Source: Hahella sp. (GTDB lineage: Bacteria; Pseudomonadota; Gammaproteobacteria; Pseudomonadales; Oleiphilaceae). From it: 64,000 nucleotides of DNA. A program made the translations under genes and the position numbers. Position 1 is the stretch's first letter. Every line of letters begins with the position of its first letter. The DNA is taken from NCBI GenBank assembly GCA_028280065.1, contig JANQMN010000088.1, forward strand, positions 48,241 through 112,240, in the 5' to 3' direction. Under the pieces are notes generated by a model. It made no database searches, was not told where the DNA came from, and worked only from the letters and a program-made list of their open reading frames with translations. Positions 46,782-56,460 of the stretch are shown here, one piece after another.

Positions 46782-47330
46782 ATGAAGTATTTTCCCTCTC
46801 TAGCCCTTGGCTTCTGGGCATTATTATTTATAAGCACCAGTCAGGCGATTGTCATTGAATATACAGCTACAGATCTAACCGATATTAATGCTGGGGAAGA
46901 CCTGTGGGAGTATTCCTACACCGTAAGTGACCATACCTTTTCTGCTGATACTGGGTTTGCGATCTACTTCGATTTCAACCTATTCGATCAGCTAGACTTT
47001 GCTCCCCTTGCACCTAATCCAGACTGGGATGTCATTACTTGGGCACCTGATCCATTCTTTGGTGAGGATGGGAGCTATGATGCGTATGCTTTATTTGATA
47101 GCGCTTCTTTGGCAGACCCTTTTACCGTAAGTTTTGTCTGGCTAGGGGATTCTACAGGACCTGGAGCACAAAACTTCGAGTTATATGATGGCTTTACATT
47201 CGACATTCTGGAAGAAGGTAATACAAGCCTACTAGCTGGAAACAATCAGCCACCCTCTGATGTACCTGAGCCAGCCACAGTGACACTTATGGCCTTCGCC
47301 TTGTGGTTGATAAGACGTAGAACACGATAA
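46782..47330 (+). CDS. PEP-CTERM sorting-signal protein
   Basis: A 182-residue exported protein. ATG at 46782 follows GGAG and opens a signal peptide (MKYFPSLALGFWALLFISTS, then QA). The C-terminus is VPEPATVTLMAFALWLIRRR, then TR: PEP motif, hydrophobic helix and basic end, the recognition tag for exosortase. The mature part is acidic, beta-rich and unassigned. PEP-CTERM proteins are usually linked to exopolysaccharide or biofilm. No exosortase gene is in the window. Confidence 0.85.
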   Translation: MKYFPSLALGFWALLFISTSQAIVIEYTATDLTDINAGEDLWEYSYTVSDHTFSADTGFAIYFDFNLFDQLDFAPLAPNPDWDVITWAPDPFFGEDGSYDAYALFDSASLADPFTVSFVWLGDSTGPGAQNFELYDGFTFDILEEGNTSLLAGNNQPPSDVPEPATVTLMAFALWLIRRRTR

Positions 47331-47412
47331 GAAATAAATAATAAAACCGATGCGAAGTGGGCTCTAAACCCACTGCTGTTCGTTAGGGCCAATGATAAAA
47401 AGGAAGGGTCTA

Positions 47413-48150
47413 ATGAAATTCCCCACGTTCAAAGAATCACTCTGGTTCGTATTATTTGCGATACTTTTTTCCACTTTCTCCTTCGCTGAACTCACGATTC
47501 TGCCTGATTACGAATTGGTCAGCAGCAAACGAGTTTCGCGAACAGACATGGAGTTTACTTACAAGGTCACACTTGAAAATACCGGCGACGCTGTAACTGA
47601 TGCAGTGGCAACAGTTACGAGTAGTTCGCCTCATACAACAATTGTAGAAGCTGAGGTGTTCTTTGGTGATGTTGACGCTGCTGCAATAGTTAATAGTGAG
47701 GATACCTTTGCGCTTCGTCAGAATCGAAGATATAGGTTTGATCCAAGTTCTTTAAGTTGGTCGATTGCTGCAAATCCTGTAGAAAAGCCAATTTTTGTCG
47801 AAGAAATCGATGGTGAAATTTTCTATGGCAAATCAGTAACGGATGAAAACAATAACGAGATATTTGTTTTTGCGAGTGATGGGGCTACTGCTAGCCAAAT
47901 TGAGTTTGGCCAAGACCTATCTATACCATCGAGAAATCCTTTGCTAACTAATGGCTTTATAGAGATTTCAGGGCTCTCTGAGCCAACTCCATTGTTGGTT
48001 ACTGTTAAGCCAAGTGGAAATGCCGGATATCTGCTTATATTTGATTCAGAAAATGAACTGCTAACTCGAACACCCTATGGTGCAGATGTGAATGGAAACA
48101 TTCTATTTCGAGTATCAGGAACCAAAGTCGTTTTTGCGATAACTAAGTGA
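47413..48150 (+). CDS. Secreted protein of unknown function
   Basis: A 245-residue exported protein. ATG at 47413 follows AAGGAAGGG and starts a signal peptide (MKFPTFKESLWFVLFAILFS, cleavage near SFA). The first ~70 mature residues (SRTDMEFTYKVTLENTGDAV) look like a fibronectin/DUF11-type beta domain for extracellular repeat proteins. The C-terminal part is acidic and unassigned. It is 12 bp upstream of the lipase/LamG gene and presumably translated with it. Confidence 0.75.
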   Translation: MKFPTFKESLWFVLFAILFSTFSFAELTILPDYELVSSKRVSRTDMEFTYKVTLENTGDAVTDAVATVTSSSPHTTIVEAEVFFGDVDAAAIVNSEDTFALRQNRRYRFDPSSLSWSIAANPVEKPIFVEEIDGEIFYGKSVTDENNNEIFVFASDGATASQIEFGQDLSIPSRNPLLTNGFIEISGLSEPTPLLVTVKPSGNAGYLLIFDSENELLTRTPYGADVNGNILFRVSGTKVVFAITK

Positions 48151-48162
48151 GGAGGATCGATT

Positions 48163-51100
48163 ATGAGAACTTTTTTCATGCTGCTACCACTCTTCTTTAC
48201 TGTCTTATCAACCACAGCAGTTTCGCAATACACAGAAATCGACTACTCCCACAGCGGTAAGGTTGTTGTTCATTCTCTAGACGTGGAACTTGCGGATAGT
48301 TCTACAAAGGTAATTTCTCGCCATACTACTTCTATCGACAGCAGTGGTGTTGTTAACTGGTCTGCCAACGAGAAGAACTTTGACCAGTGGGAAGCGCTTG
48401 ATAGAAATGATGATGGTAGTGTCGAGCTGACCATCCCTGGATTATATGAAATTGTATATTATTTACCCAAAGCGCTTGGTTTCTTTAAAAAGGAGCTGTG
48501 GCGTCAACAAATATATGTACCCTATCCAGAGCCTTCTAATTCAGAAGAACTTGCTCAAAAGTATGCACCATTAATCCAGTTTAACAGCGAAGAAAGCTTC
48601 TTTCCTGTATCAATTGAAGAACTAATTTACCATGGCGAAAATGAAGAGGAATCAATAAAGGTACAAACTCTTAATGGAACGAAATATCCACGTGCAGGCA
48701 GTGAACTATGGACTTTTTTAGGATACGACGGACATGTTGAGAATCGATTCGACTTTGGTTTCGAGGAAACAGTATGCGACGCAGATAGCACTCTTTGTGA
48801 CCCTCTTTATTTGAGAGATTTGGTAGGTAACAAAAGTAATCCAACTGTGTATTGGCAAGCTTCCGAAGAAGGTAAGTACCTATATTTAACCTACTTTATG
48901 CTATATGCATTTGATCCTAAGGATGGTGATAACCTAAATCCTGGTAATTTGGGCTCCCATGCCTTTGACCGTGAGAGCTTTACCATAACTCTAGAAAAAG
49001 CTGGAGGAGAATACCACCCTGTTGATATAACATACGCAGGCCATGGCCCTGATCACAGTATGAATTTTCTTGGATGTGAATCAATTGAAAGCTGTGCCGA
49101 GCCTGCTGTCGACTTTCTTAGGTCATTGCGTACTTTTACTGGCAAGACCACCGTTTCTTGGTCTTTTGTTAACAAAGTAGGTAGTCGCCCGCTTGTCTAC
49201 ATAGCAAAAGGGTCTCATGCTATATATCCCAGTTTCGGTTGGTATGAAACATTTAGTGCAAATGAAAAGGCTGGCGAAAGAGGGCCGGAAAACGCAGTTG
49301 AACCGTTGCTAACTAAATTCGATCTAACTGCTTATCATCCGTTAACTTATAGCGGTTACTGGGTAGATGGATTAGCAAAATTCCCTGACTCGAAATTTCC
49401 TCCATTTATTAATCGCGCACCTCACGCCCAGTGGTTAGCGTCCAAAGACTATGCTTTTGACGAATGCTTCAACAACAGTCTTGAAGATGATTGTGAAGAC
49501 TGGGAGGTTCAGAAATACTTTAATGTAGACTTGGCCAAAGACCAAGTAGAGATCGCCACCGAAGGTTCCTTGCAAGAAGTTATTGCTTTAACTGGTGGTG
49601 ACCAAGAAATAATATTAACGGGTCATGGAATACAGATAAGTATTCCAGCCGAGGCAACTTCAGGTTCACACGTTCTCATCGAATCCAGTAGTGTAAAAAA
49701 CAATGATTACTATTTAAAAATTTCCATACCAGATGATCACGTTGTGAATTATGGTAAGTTACTAACATTGACATACTTACCAAGTAGAGACATTGATAGC
49801 GAGTTGCCTGCTAGTACTTTAGATGCTACTTGCAATGCAAGTGATTCACACCCCAATAAGATCCTCCTTGCTAATGCAGCACTTTATTTCGATGAACTAG
49901 GGTTAGACAATCATCGTCTTCCTAATATCAGTCCAATAGGGGTACTGGCTGAAGGAGATTCATCGGTCACACTTAAACGAAAACAGTCATCTGGACTTTG
50001 TTCATTTTACTCAGAATCCGAGATATCCAATCAATCTAATCTTTCCTTTATTGAACCCGTCCTTCTAATTAACGGCTACACGCAAAATGGTGAGCTTGGC
50101 GGTGATTTTGATGGAGGTTTAGATGGCATAACAACGACTTGGAAGAACTTACCAAAATTGCTCAAGGACAATGATAGCGGAAATGTTGTGCCATTTGTTT
50201 TTCGTTGGGCAACTAATAGTCGGTTCCAAGATGCTGCAAGTGAGTTAAAGGAAGCTATTGAACATATAGCCAATTTAACGGGTAAAGAAGTCCATTTAGT
50301 TGGCCATTCCTTTGGTGGGATCTTGGCAAGAACATACTTACAAGGTTTGGCAGCCATTGGCACTAGTTACGAAGCAAAGGTAGCCAGCCTAACAACGGTA
50401 GGAACTCCACATTCAGGTATTTATGAAAATAGCACGTATAAAAACGGCATTGAGTTTCCTTTAGGGTGGGATGCTTTACCAGGAGAATTTATAAATTATT
50501 GTGGTCAGATAAGTTGTCTACAAGCTGGTTCTGCGAGAATTGAGGATGATGGCCTAGAAAAGCTCTATGGTAATCTTTATCAAGGTGAAATAGTTACACT
50601 ATTGCTAGACAGTAATAATCAGTTTCTTGCAGAAAATCTTCCGATTCAGCAACTTATTGGCCTTAGGGAGACATTAATATTACAACCTTTTCCCGAAAAT
50701 CCAATTTCATCTGGTAATTTCTCAAACGGGGATGGCCTCATATCTTTAAAAGGCCAACGTTTTTTCCCATCATTTTCCAATCAGCAGCTGCTGTGTGGTT
50801 TTACTCCTCTTAACTTTGCCAACGTGACTATTACGGAACATGTATTAGGGATTTCAAAACATCCTGAGATATATGACTACTGTAAAACTGATCAGCCAAG
50901 CGTTGCATCTATCCTTGTTGGAGAAAAGATTAGCGATGTAGCGAGGGATTTCAAAGGCTATGGTCACACTTCTTTCCATTTTCAAGGTAATAAAGCGCAT
51001 GAAGTTGCTGTCTTTTCAAACACTGATCATCCCACCTACCAACGAATAATCGCGTGGATAGCACAATACCCCGCAGAACATCTGAACAAGGTAGACTGGA

Positions 51101-54100
51101 AAGATGAGTCCACATTCGTGGGTAATTGGAACTTTAGTGGAGAACTACTTCTTTTTCTAAGCGAAAACAAAACCGTAGTATTCTTTGATCCAGTTTCTAT
51201 GGAAGTTGCTTATGGAGTTTGGTCCCAATCAGGAAGTCAACAGGTCACTACTATGATCAGCCATTCTAGTGAGCTAATTTTTGGAACTTTGGATTTGAAT
51301 AGTAGTGATCTCCTATCAGGAACATTTACCCCGAACAACATCGATCTTGGCATTTCGTACGGAGTAGCCAAGTCACTAGGCCTTGAAGATGGTCTGGTTG
51401 CTTACTATCCGTTTGATGGCAATGCAAACGATGCCAGCGGAAATTGGAATCATGGTGATATTAAGGGAGATACACATTTTGTCAGCGGAGTTGACGGTTT
51501 AGCAGCTAGCTTTGATGGTTTAGGAGACTACATCGAATTATCAAAAACTCTAAGTATTGGATCATCGAGCAATACTGTAGCAGCATGGATTAAAATCCCT
51601 TCTGAGGAAGTTAGTCGAGCTGGAATACTTCTTGGTAATTATGGTGGCAGTAGCAGTACCATAAATTGGGAACTGTCAAATATAGCTAAGCCAAGGATTT
51701 TTCATAATGAATGGGAAATAGATGAGAACTTTGGACCAGACCTAAATGACAGTAAATGGCACTTTGTGGCCTGGGTCAGAGACAAAGATTTGGATCAGTA
51801 TATTGGATACATTGATGGTCAAAAGTTTGTTATTTCAAATTCGACTGGATCAGATGTAGAGTTTTCAAACGTACATCGCATTGGGCTTGACTATAGAAAT
51901 ACTGACATTGGCCAAGCTGATTTCAACGGTTTAATAGACGAATTGAGAATCTACGACCGCGCCCTATCCCAATCAGAGATCTCGGAACTTTCCAATAGCT
52001 TGAACAAAGGGCTAGTTGCGTACTACCCATTCAACGGTGATGCAACCGACGCTAGCGGGAACGGGAATAATGGAACAGAATTTGGCGACACGACGTATCA
52101 ATCAGGAATAGCAGGGCAAGCAGTATCATTTGATGGAAGTGGAGACTATGTGAAACTTAATTCTCCGCTCTTAAACGATAATGAGCAATGGTCAGTGACA
52201 GGTTGGTTGTATACAAGGACAGAGGCGACTGACCATAACAGGCATGTTATCTATGGGGAGTATTCGCCTACTGAAAACGGTGATACCAAAAACCTGTTTA
52301 TTATCCTAGAAGACAATTCGAATTTTGGTGGCGGCTTAATTTTTGACAACTTTCCAAATGCTGGTTCACCTGCACTCCAAAGCGGTGAAATATCATCACA
52401 GGTTTGGCATCCCTTTGCCTACGTTAGAGATGGTGACATTATTTCGACCTATATTGGTGGAAATAAAGTTCATGAAGGACCATATGAGCTTTATTTCGGA
52501 CAACCAACAACCGTTGCTGCTTTTGGCAATAGACTCGCAACAGATAGCGCGCTCTATGGACAGACAAATATTGAAAAATATTCAATGGATGGTTTGCTAG
52601 ATGAAATTCGCGTCTACAACCGCGCCCTTTCTTCATCAGAAATCGCCAAACTAGCCAATAGCTTGAATGAAGGACTGGTGGCTTACTTTCCGTTTGATGG
52701 CAACGCAGATGATAAAAGCGGTAATCTAAACCAAGGCGATCCAAAAAACGGCGTAGCATTTAGCTCCAAAGGGAAGATCGGCAAAGCGGCTACTTTCGAT
52801 GGAATAGATGACTATGTCAACGTGTCGGCTAGTGATTCACTACAAAACCTTTCACAGGTATCCATAGCTGGCTGGGTAAATGTACACGATCTTTCTTTCA
52901 AGCAGCGGCTGGTGGCTCACTGGACATCAGGGGACAGTCTTGGGCAGTCATTCATCATGTCAGTCAATTACGATGACGAAACTCTTGGATTTGCTGTCAA
53001 TACTGAAGGTTCTGGTGTTGTCCAAGCTAACACTTCAAGTATTTCAGCAAATAATTGGTACCATGTGACTGGTGTTTACGATGGCGCAGAGGTCTCCATT
53101 TTTCTGAATGGAAAGAAAATTGAGAGTATCGCTGCAACAGGGAATATCGTTAATCGAACGGGCGACTTGTATATTGGACAAGGTGGTAGCAACAGCTTCC
53201 CTAATAATTTGCTGGATGGGCTACTTGATGAAGTCAAAATCTACAACCGTGCCCTTTCCCCTTCTGAAATTTCTGAGCTTGCTAACAGTCTTAAAGAAGG
53301 GCTATATGCTCACTATTCGTTCAATGATGGCAATGCAAACGATATCAACAAACGGAATAACGCTGTAGGGACTGTTGATATTGATTATTCATCAGAAATC
53401 GTTGGAAAGGCGGCTAGTTTTAACGGTGTTAGCAGCTATATTGATCTTCCTGATCAGTTCTTCAGAACCCTAACCGTTGCGGCCTATGTACAATACGATA
53501 GGGACGACATCCCTCCTAATGATAGAGGCTATAAAGTTTCTAGTGTAATTGACGGTTGGAAAGATAGGGAAAACTTTGCATTGAATGTCGCAGACCAAAA
53601 TGGCGAAAAGAAATTTGTAGCAGCATTCCACGATTATGATGATACCGGAAATTGTTATCCCGAGATCACAGTATATTCCAATACTACCGTACAACAAGGT
53701 CGTGAATACCATGTCGCAATGACCTACGATGATTCAAAGACTTTAAGTATTTATGTCAACGGTAATTTAGAAGGGCAAGTAACATCCAACGGTTCATCCT
53801 ACGCTTGTTCATATAGTGCACGTCCAGATATACGATTGGGTGTGGGCAGAAGGAATACTGGTTTTTTTGAGGGTGCACTAGATGAAGTGAAGATCTACAA
53901 CCGCGCCCTTTCGCTATCAGAAATCGCAGAACTTGCCAATAATTTGAAAGATGGGCTAGTTGCTTACTACCCGTTTGATGGCAATGCAAATGATGCCAGT
54001 GGCAATGGCTTAGATGCCGATGGATATGGGAATATCGACTATTCAACTGGCATTTATGGGCAGGCAGTCGATTTAGATGGCTCAGGAGACTATTTAGTCT

Positions 54101-54555
54101 CGCCAAGTATTTCAGAACCATGGAGTGAGTGGTCATTTTCTGTTTGGGTAAAACCAAGAAACATTGAACACTCTTCGCATCCATACACTATCGTTGAAAG
54201 GGAAATTATTGGCCTTTACCACGATTTTGAGATGTTCCTGCATCACTCTCGTGATTCAGTTATTGTTGAAACAGATTTAACAGATAACCTCGAATCTACA
54301 ACCTCGCCTCGAGATGACATCTGGACCCATATTGCCGTAACTTACGATGGCTCAAAGAAGTCCATGTATGTCAATGGAGCACTTGAAGACACTGTTTTTG
54401 ATACAAATTCGCAAATCACAGTAAATAGACCATTAGAAATTGGCAGACATGCAAACACAGGCAACCGTAACTATTTTAATGGGTTGATTGACGAGCTTAG
54501 AGTCCACAAGCGCGCTCTTTTACCATCTGAAATAGCCCTGCTTGCGGGTCATTAA
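48163..54555 (+). CDS. Giant secreted Vps62/lipase/LamG protein
   Basis: A 2,130-residue protein after AGGAGG. Signal peptide MRTFFMLLPLFFTVLSTTAV. Residues ~125-425 resemble Vps62 (KYAPLIQFNSEESFFPVSIE and YIAKGSHAIYPSFG). Near residue 712 the lipase nucleophile elbow VHLVGHSFGGILARTY opens an alpha/beta hydrolase region of ~250 residues. From ~1076 to the end are five LamG/concanavalin-like domains, each starting GLVAYYPFDGNANDASGN-like and ending with xxIYNRALSxSEIxxLxNSL. Domain starts lie near 1076, 1280, 1502, 1711 and 1929. It is likely a secreted or surface esterase that binds polysaccharide. It ends without a PEP-CTERM tag. Confidence 0.83.
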   Translation: MRTFFMLLPLFFTVLSTTAVSQYTEIDYSHSGKVVVHSLDVELADSSTKVISRHTTSIDSSGVVNWSANEKNFDQWEALDRNDDGSVELTIPGLYEIVYYLPKALGFFKKELWRQQIYVPYPEPSNSEELAQKYAPLIQFNSEESFFPVSIEELIYHGENEEESIKVQTLNGTKYPRAGSELWTFLGYDGHVENRFDFGFEETVCDADSTLCDPLYLRDLVGNKSNPTVYWQASEEGKYLYLTYFMLYAFDPKDGDNLNPGNLGSHAFDRESFTITLEKAGGEYHPVDITYAGHGPDHSMNFLGCESIESCAEPAVDFLRSLRTFTGKTTVSWSFVNKVGSRPLVYIAKGSHAIYPSFGWYETFSANEKAGERGPENAVEPLLTKFDLTAYHPLTYSGYWVDGLAKFPDSKFPPFINRAPHAQWLASKDYAFDECFNNSLEDDCEDWEVQKYFNVDLAKDQVEIATEGSLQEVIALTGGDQEIILTGHGIQISIPAEATSGSHVLIESSSVKNNDYYLKISIPDDHVVNYGKLLTLTYLPSRDIDSELPASTLDATCNASDSHPNKILLANAALYFDELGLDNHRLPNISPIGVLAEGDSSVTLKRKQSSGLCSFYSESEISNQSNLSFIEPVLLINGYTQNGELGGDFDGGLDGITTTWKNLPKLLKDNDSGNVVPFVFRWATNSRFQDAASELKEAIEHIANLTGKEVHLVGHSFGGILARTYLQGLAAIGTSYEAKVASLTTVGTPHSGIYENSTYKNGIEFPLGWDALPGEFINYCGQISCLQAGSARIEDDGLEKLYGNLYQGEIVTLLLDSNNQFLAENLPIQQLIGLRETLILQPFPENPISSGNFSNGDGLISLKGQRFFPSFSNQQLLCGFTPLNFANVTITEHVLGISKHPEIYDYCKTDQPSVASILVGEKISDVARDFKGYGHTSFHFQGNKAHEVAVFSNTDHPTYQRIIAWIAQYPAEHLNKVDWKDESTFVGNWNFSGELLLFLSENKTVVFFDPVSMEVAYGVWSQSGSQQVTTMISHSSELIFGTLDLNSSDLLSGTFTPNNIDLGISYGVAKSLGLEDGLVAYYPFDGNANDASGNWNHGDIKGDTHFVSGVDGLAASFDGLGDYIELSKTLSIGSSSNTVAAWIKIPSEEVSRAGILLGNYGGSSSTINWELSNIAKPRIFHNEWEIDENFGPDLNDSKWHFVAWVRDKDLDQYIGYIDGQKFVISNSTGSDVEFSNVHRIGLDYRNTDIGQADFNGLIDELRIYDRALSQSEISELSNSLNKGLVAYYPFNGDATDASGNGNNGTEFGDTTYQSGIAGQAVSFDGSGDYVKLNSPLLNDNEQWSVTGWLYTRTEATDHNRHVIYGEYSPTENGDTKNLFIILEDNSNFGGGLIFDNFPNAGSPALQSGEISSQVWHPFAYVRDGDIISTYIGGNKVHEGPYELYFGQPTTVAAFGNRLATDSALYGQTNIEKYSMDGLLDEIRVYNRALSSSEIAKLANSLNEGLVAYFPFDGNADDKSGNLNQGDPKNGVAFSSKGKIGKAATFDGIDDYVNVSASDSLQNLSQVSIAGWVNVHDLSFKQRLVAHWTSGDSLGQSFIMSVNYDDETLGFAVNTEGSGVVQANTSSISANNWYHVTGVYDGAEVSIFLNGKKIESIAATGNIVNRTGDLYIGQGGSNSFPNNLLDGLLDEVKIYNRALSPSEISELANSLKEGLYAHYSFNDGNANDINKRNNAVGTVDIDYSSEIVGKAASFNGVSSYIDLPDQFFRTLTVAAYVQYDRDDIPPNDRGYKVSSVIDGWKDRENFALNVADQNGEKKFVAAFHDYDDTGNCYPEITVYSNTTVQQGREYHVAMTYDDSKTLSIYVNGNLEGQVTSNGSSYACSYSARPDIRLGVGRRNTGFFEGALDEVKIYNRALSLSEIAELANNLKDGLVAYYPFDGNANDASGNGLDADGYGNIDYSTGIYGQAVDLDGSGDYLVSPSISEPWSEWSFSVWVKPRNIEHSSHPYTIVEREIIGLYHDFEMFLHHSRDSVIVETDLTDNLESTTSPRDDIWTHIAVTYDGSKKSMYVNGALEDTVFDTNSQITVNRPLEIGRHANTGNRNYFNGLIDELRVHKRALLPSEIALLAGH

Positions 54556-54611
54556 TGCGGTGATTGAACTAAACACGCCTTTTGTAAAGAGTAAGACAGT
54601 CGCGTGACCAC

Positions 54612-54636
54612 AAAGCCCCTGAAAGAAGGGGCTTTT
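54612..54636 (+). terminator. Rho-independent terminator of the LamG gene
   Basis: Nine-base arms AAAGCCCCT and AGGGGCTTT enclose GAAAGA and are followed by further T residues. Confidence 0.87.
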
Positions 54637-54693
54637 CTATTAAGTAAACCTAGATGCCCACAAGGCAAAAAGTAAAGAGTTAGGAAAATTGGT

Positions 54694-55441
54694 ATGGGAA
54701 GGAAAAGAATCAGACGTTCAAGTCTTCAAATAACAAATAACCCTGATCACTATCATCACCATATTGCTAGGCAACTTCGCTAATGCAGCCGTTATTGAGT
54801 TCGGTGGTGGAAGTATCTTAGATGACCGCTTTGACGGCGATACTATCAACCTGGGTCTTGGTGGTGTGCTTCGTTATTTTGACCCGGCATCGGTTTTTAG
54901 AATCCAATCGCTTGATTCTGGATTTATCAATTATTTTGGTGGAGGTACGAGTGAGATTGAAGTCTACAATTACACGGAAGTAGATGTTTTCGGTGGGTAC
55001 ATAGGTTGGCTCGGTGCTTATGGAAATAGCCAGACGAATGTTGTTTCAGGCGAAATTGGCAGCACTTTGCTCGATGACAACGCATATTTTTCGCTTGAAG
55101 GCGGTTCAATTGGGCAGGTCTTTATGCTCAGAAATTCTACTCTGCAGTTGTTCGGTAGTAGCTTTTCTTCTGAAATCATCGCGTCTGAAAGAGATAGAGG
55201 TGTCATTTACGAGGTTTCATGGGATGGCCAGCAAGGTGAAGAAATTACGGTGAATTTCGTTACCAGTCATGGTGATCCGGAAAGTTACTTTACGGGGTCT
55301 GTTTTGTTTAATGACACGCCATTTCTCTTAAATGGCGAACCTGTAACGGCGCAAGCTGTTTCTGAACCAGCAACAGTTGGATTAATATGTGTGGGAATGA
55401 TTGCGTCAGCTTTTCGTCGGTCACGTAAGAAGGGATGCTAG
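54694..55441 (+). pseudogene. PEP-CTERM-type protein with frameshifted signal peptide
   Basis: ATG 54694 (after TTAGGAAA) gives MGRKRIRRSSLQIT, then the frame continues NNPDHYHHH and stops at 54783. In the next frame, a strong signal-peptide core LITIITILLGNFANA runs into a ~225-residue protein ending SEPATVGLICVGMIASAFRR and a basic tail, a PEP-CTERM-like tag (SEP instead of PEP). The shift coincides with two tandem AAATAAC copies (54728-54741). Dropping one copy joins MGRKRIRRSSLQIT to LITIITILL in frame. It is therefore either a recent pseudogene or a switchable gene. Confidence 0.72.
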
Positions 55442-55527
55442 AGAGCAGTCGTTGAAAATTGGCTGGTAGTTAAGATTTGAGCCTTCAGGCAGAGGCTTCT
55501 CAAATTCCAAAGGGATGTGTAATGTGG

Positions 55528-55547
55528 CCGGTGATTTTAACCACCGG
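55528..55547. repeat. Palindromic interspersed repeat, copy A1
   Basis: CCGGTG and CACCGG form the hairpin, within about 80 bp that resembles 56961-57042 (AAGGGATGTGTAATGTGGCC). Copy A2 has the more perfect stem. Confidence 0.6.
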
Positions 55548-55564
55548 TATCGCATGCCTTAGTT

Positions 55565-55876
55565 TCAGAAAAAGTTTTCCTTTCGATATTGCCGGTAATA
55601 GCTGATCGCAAACAGGATAAAGCCTATTTGAATCAGCAGCTTGAAATAAGCTTCTATTATAATGTTTTGGTAAATGGCGTGAGTCACGACCAAGGCAAAA
55701 ACGCCTAATGTGAAGCGAATTGTATACTTTGGCTTTTTGTAGTTCAGAAACGAAGCGATTAAGAATATGGTTCCCTCAATTAGTAACAAATGACGAATTG
55801 GCGCATTTTCCATTCCTGCCCTAATGCAGAAAAAAATTCCCGCTAACGCTAGTAACCAAGTTACATATTTAATCAT
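55565..55876 (-). CDS. Small four-helix membrane protein, unknown
   Basis: A 103-residue hydrophobic protein with four predicted helices (YVTWLLALAGIFFCI, LLLIEGTIFLIASFL, FTLGVFALVVTHAI and LLIQIGFILFAISYY) and a basic end. Its ATG overlaps the stop of the upstream gene (55873-55876), so translation is coupled. No family recognised. Order, small size and membrane nature fit an immunity protein for its neighbour, but this is not shown. Confidence 0.6.
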   Translation of the reverse strand: MIKYVTWLLALAGIFFCIRAGMENAPIRHLLLIEGTIFLIASFLNYKKPKYTIRFTLGVFALVVTHAIYQNIIIEAYFKLLIQIGFILFAISYYRQYRKENFF

Positions 55877-56460
55877 CGGATTGCTGCCTGCCGTTTCTTT
55901 ATCTCAGCTTCGCCTGACTCGACACTGGCATCTGCCATAATTTTGGCAAAGGTTAGTGAAGCCGCTGCTAATAAGTAGACATAGCCTAGAGTTTTTCCGG
56001 CTGCTGCACCCACTTTACCAGCAACTCCTTTTGATATAATGTCGGGAACCTGTGAGCCAATAAAGGCTTTTGCACCATCTGTTCTAAGAGAATAGATGGC
56101 CCCTGCTAGTGTGATGGCGTTATATCCGCCTAGGTTCAGTCCCCAGTCTTCAACTGTTTTCGAAAAACTTTTGTTTTTTTCAATAAACTTTTTAAGCTGC
56201 TTACCGTCCATGCTCCATGGATATAAAGTGTGAAAGCCAGCGTACATTTCGCCTACATAACCAAACAACTTAGACGCCAACGTTTTTACTCTATGGTTCT
56301 TCCCTTCAGTCATGATTCTAATAAGACGCGTGTTGACATCTCGTCTGTCTAGTCTGCCAAGGCTTCTGTGGAGTAAAACGCCGCATATTGCAATGATGCC
56401 ATCATTGCCAAGTGATCGAAGCTCTGGCGCATATTCTTCGAGGCCTAGAATTTTTGTCAT
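55873..56460 (-). CDS. Hypothetical protein with glycine-rich C-terminal membrane segment
   Basis: A 195-residue protein, unrecognised. Residues ~1-110 are soluble and charged (LRSLGNDGIIAICGVLLHRS). From ~140 to 180 lies a Gly/Ala-rich hydrophobic region (VAGKVGAAAGKTLGYVYLLA) suggesting insertion into a membrane. The start has no strong ribosome site. It is the first gene of a minus-strand pair within the A+T-rich island. Confidence 0.6.
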   Translation of the reverse strand: MTKILGLEEYAPELRSLGNDGIIAICGVLLHRSLGRLDRRDVNTRLIRIMTEGKNHRVKTLASKLFGYVGEMYAGFHTLYPWSMDGKQLKKFIEKNKSFSKTVEDWGLNLGGYNAITLAGAIYSLRTDGAKAFIGSQVPDIISKGVAGKVGAAAGKTLGYVYLLAAASLTFAKIMADASVESGEAEIKKRQAAIR

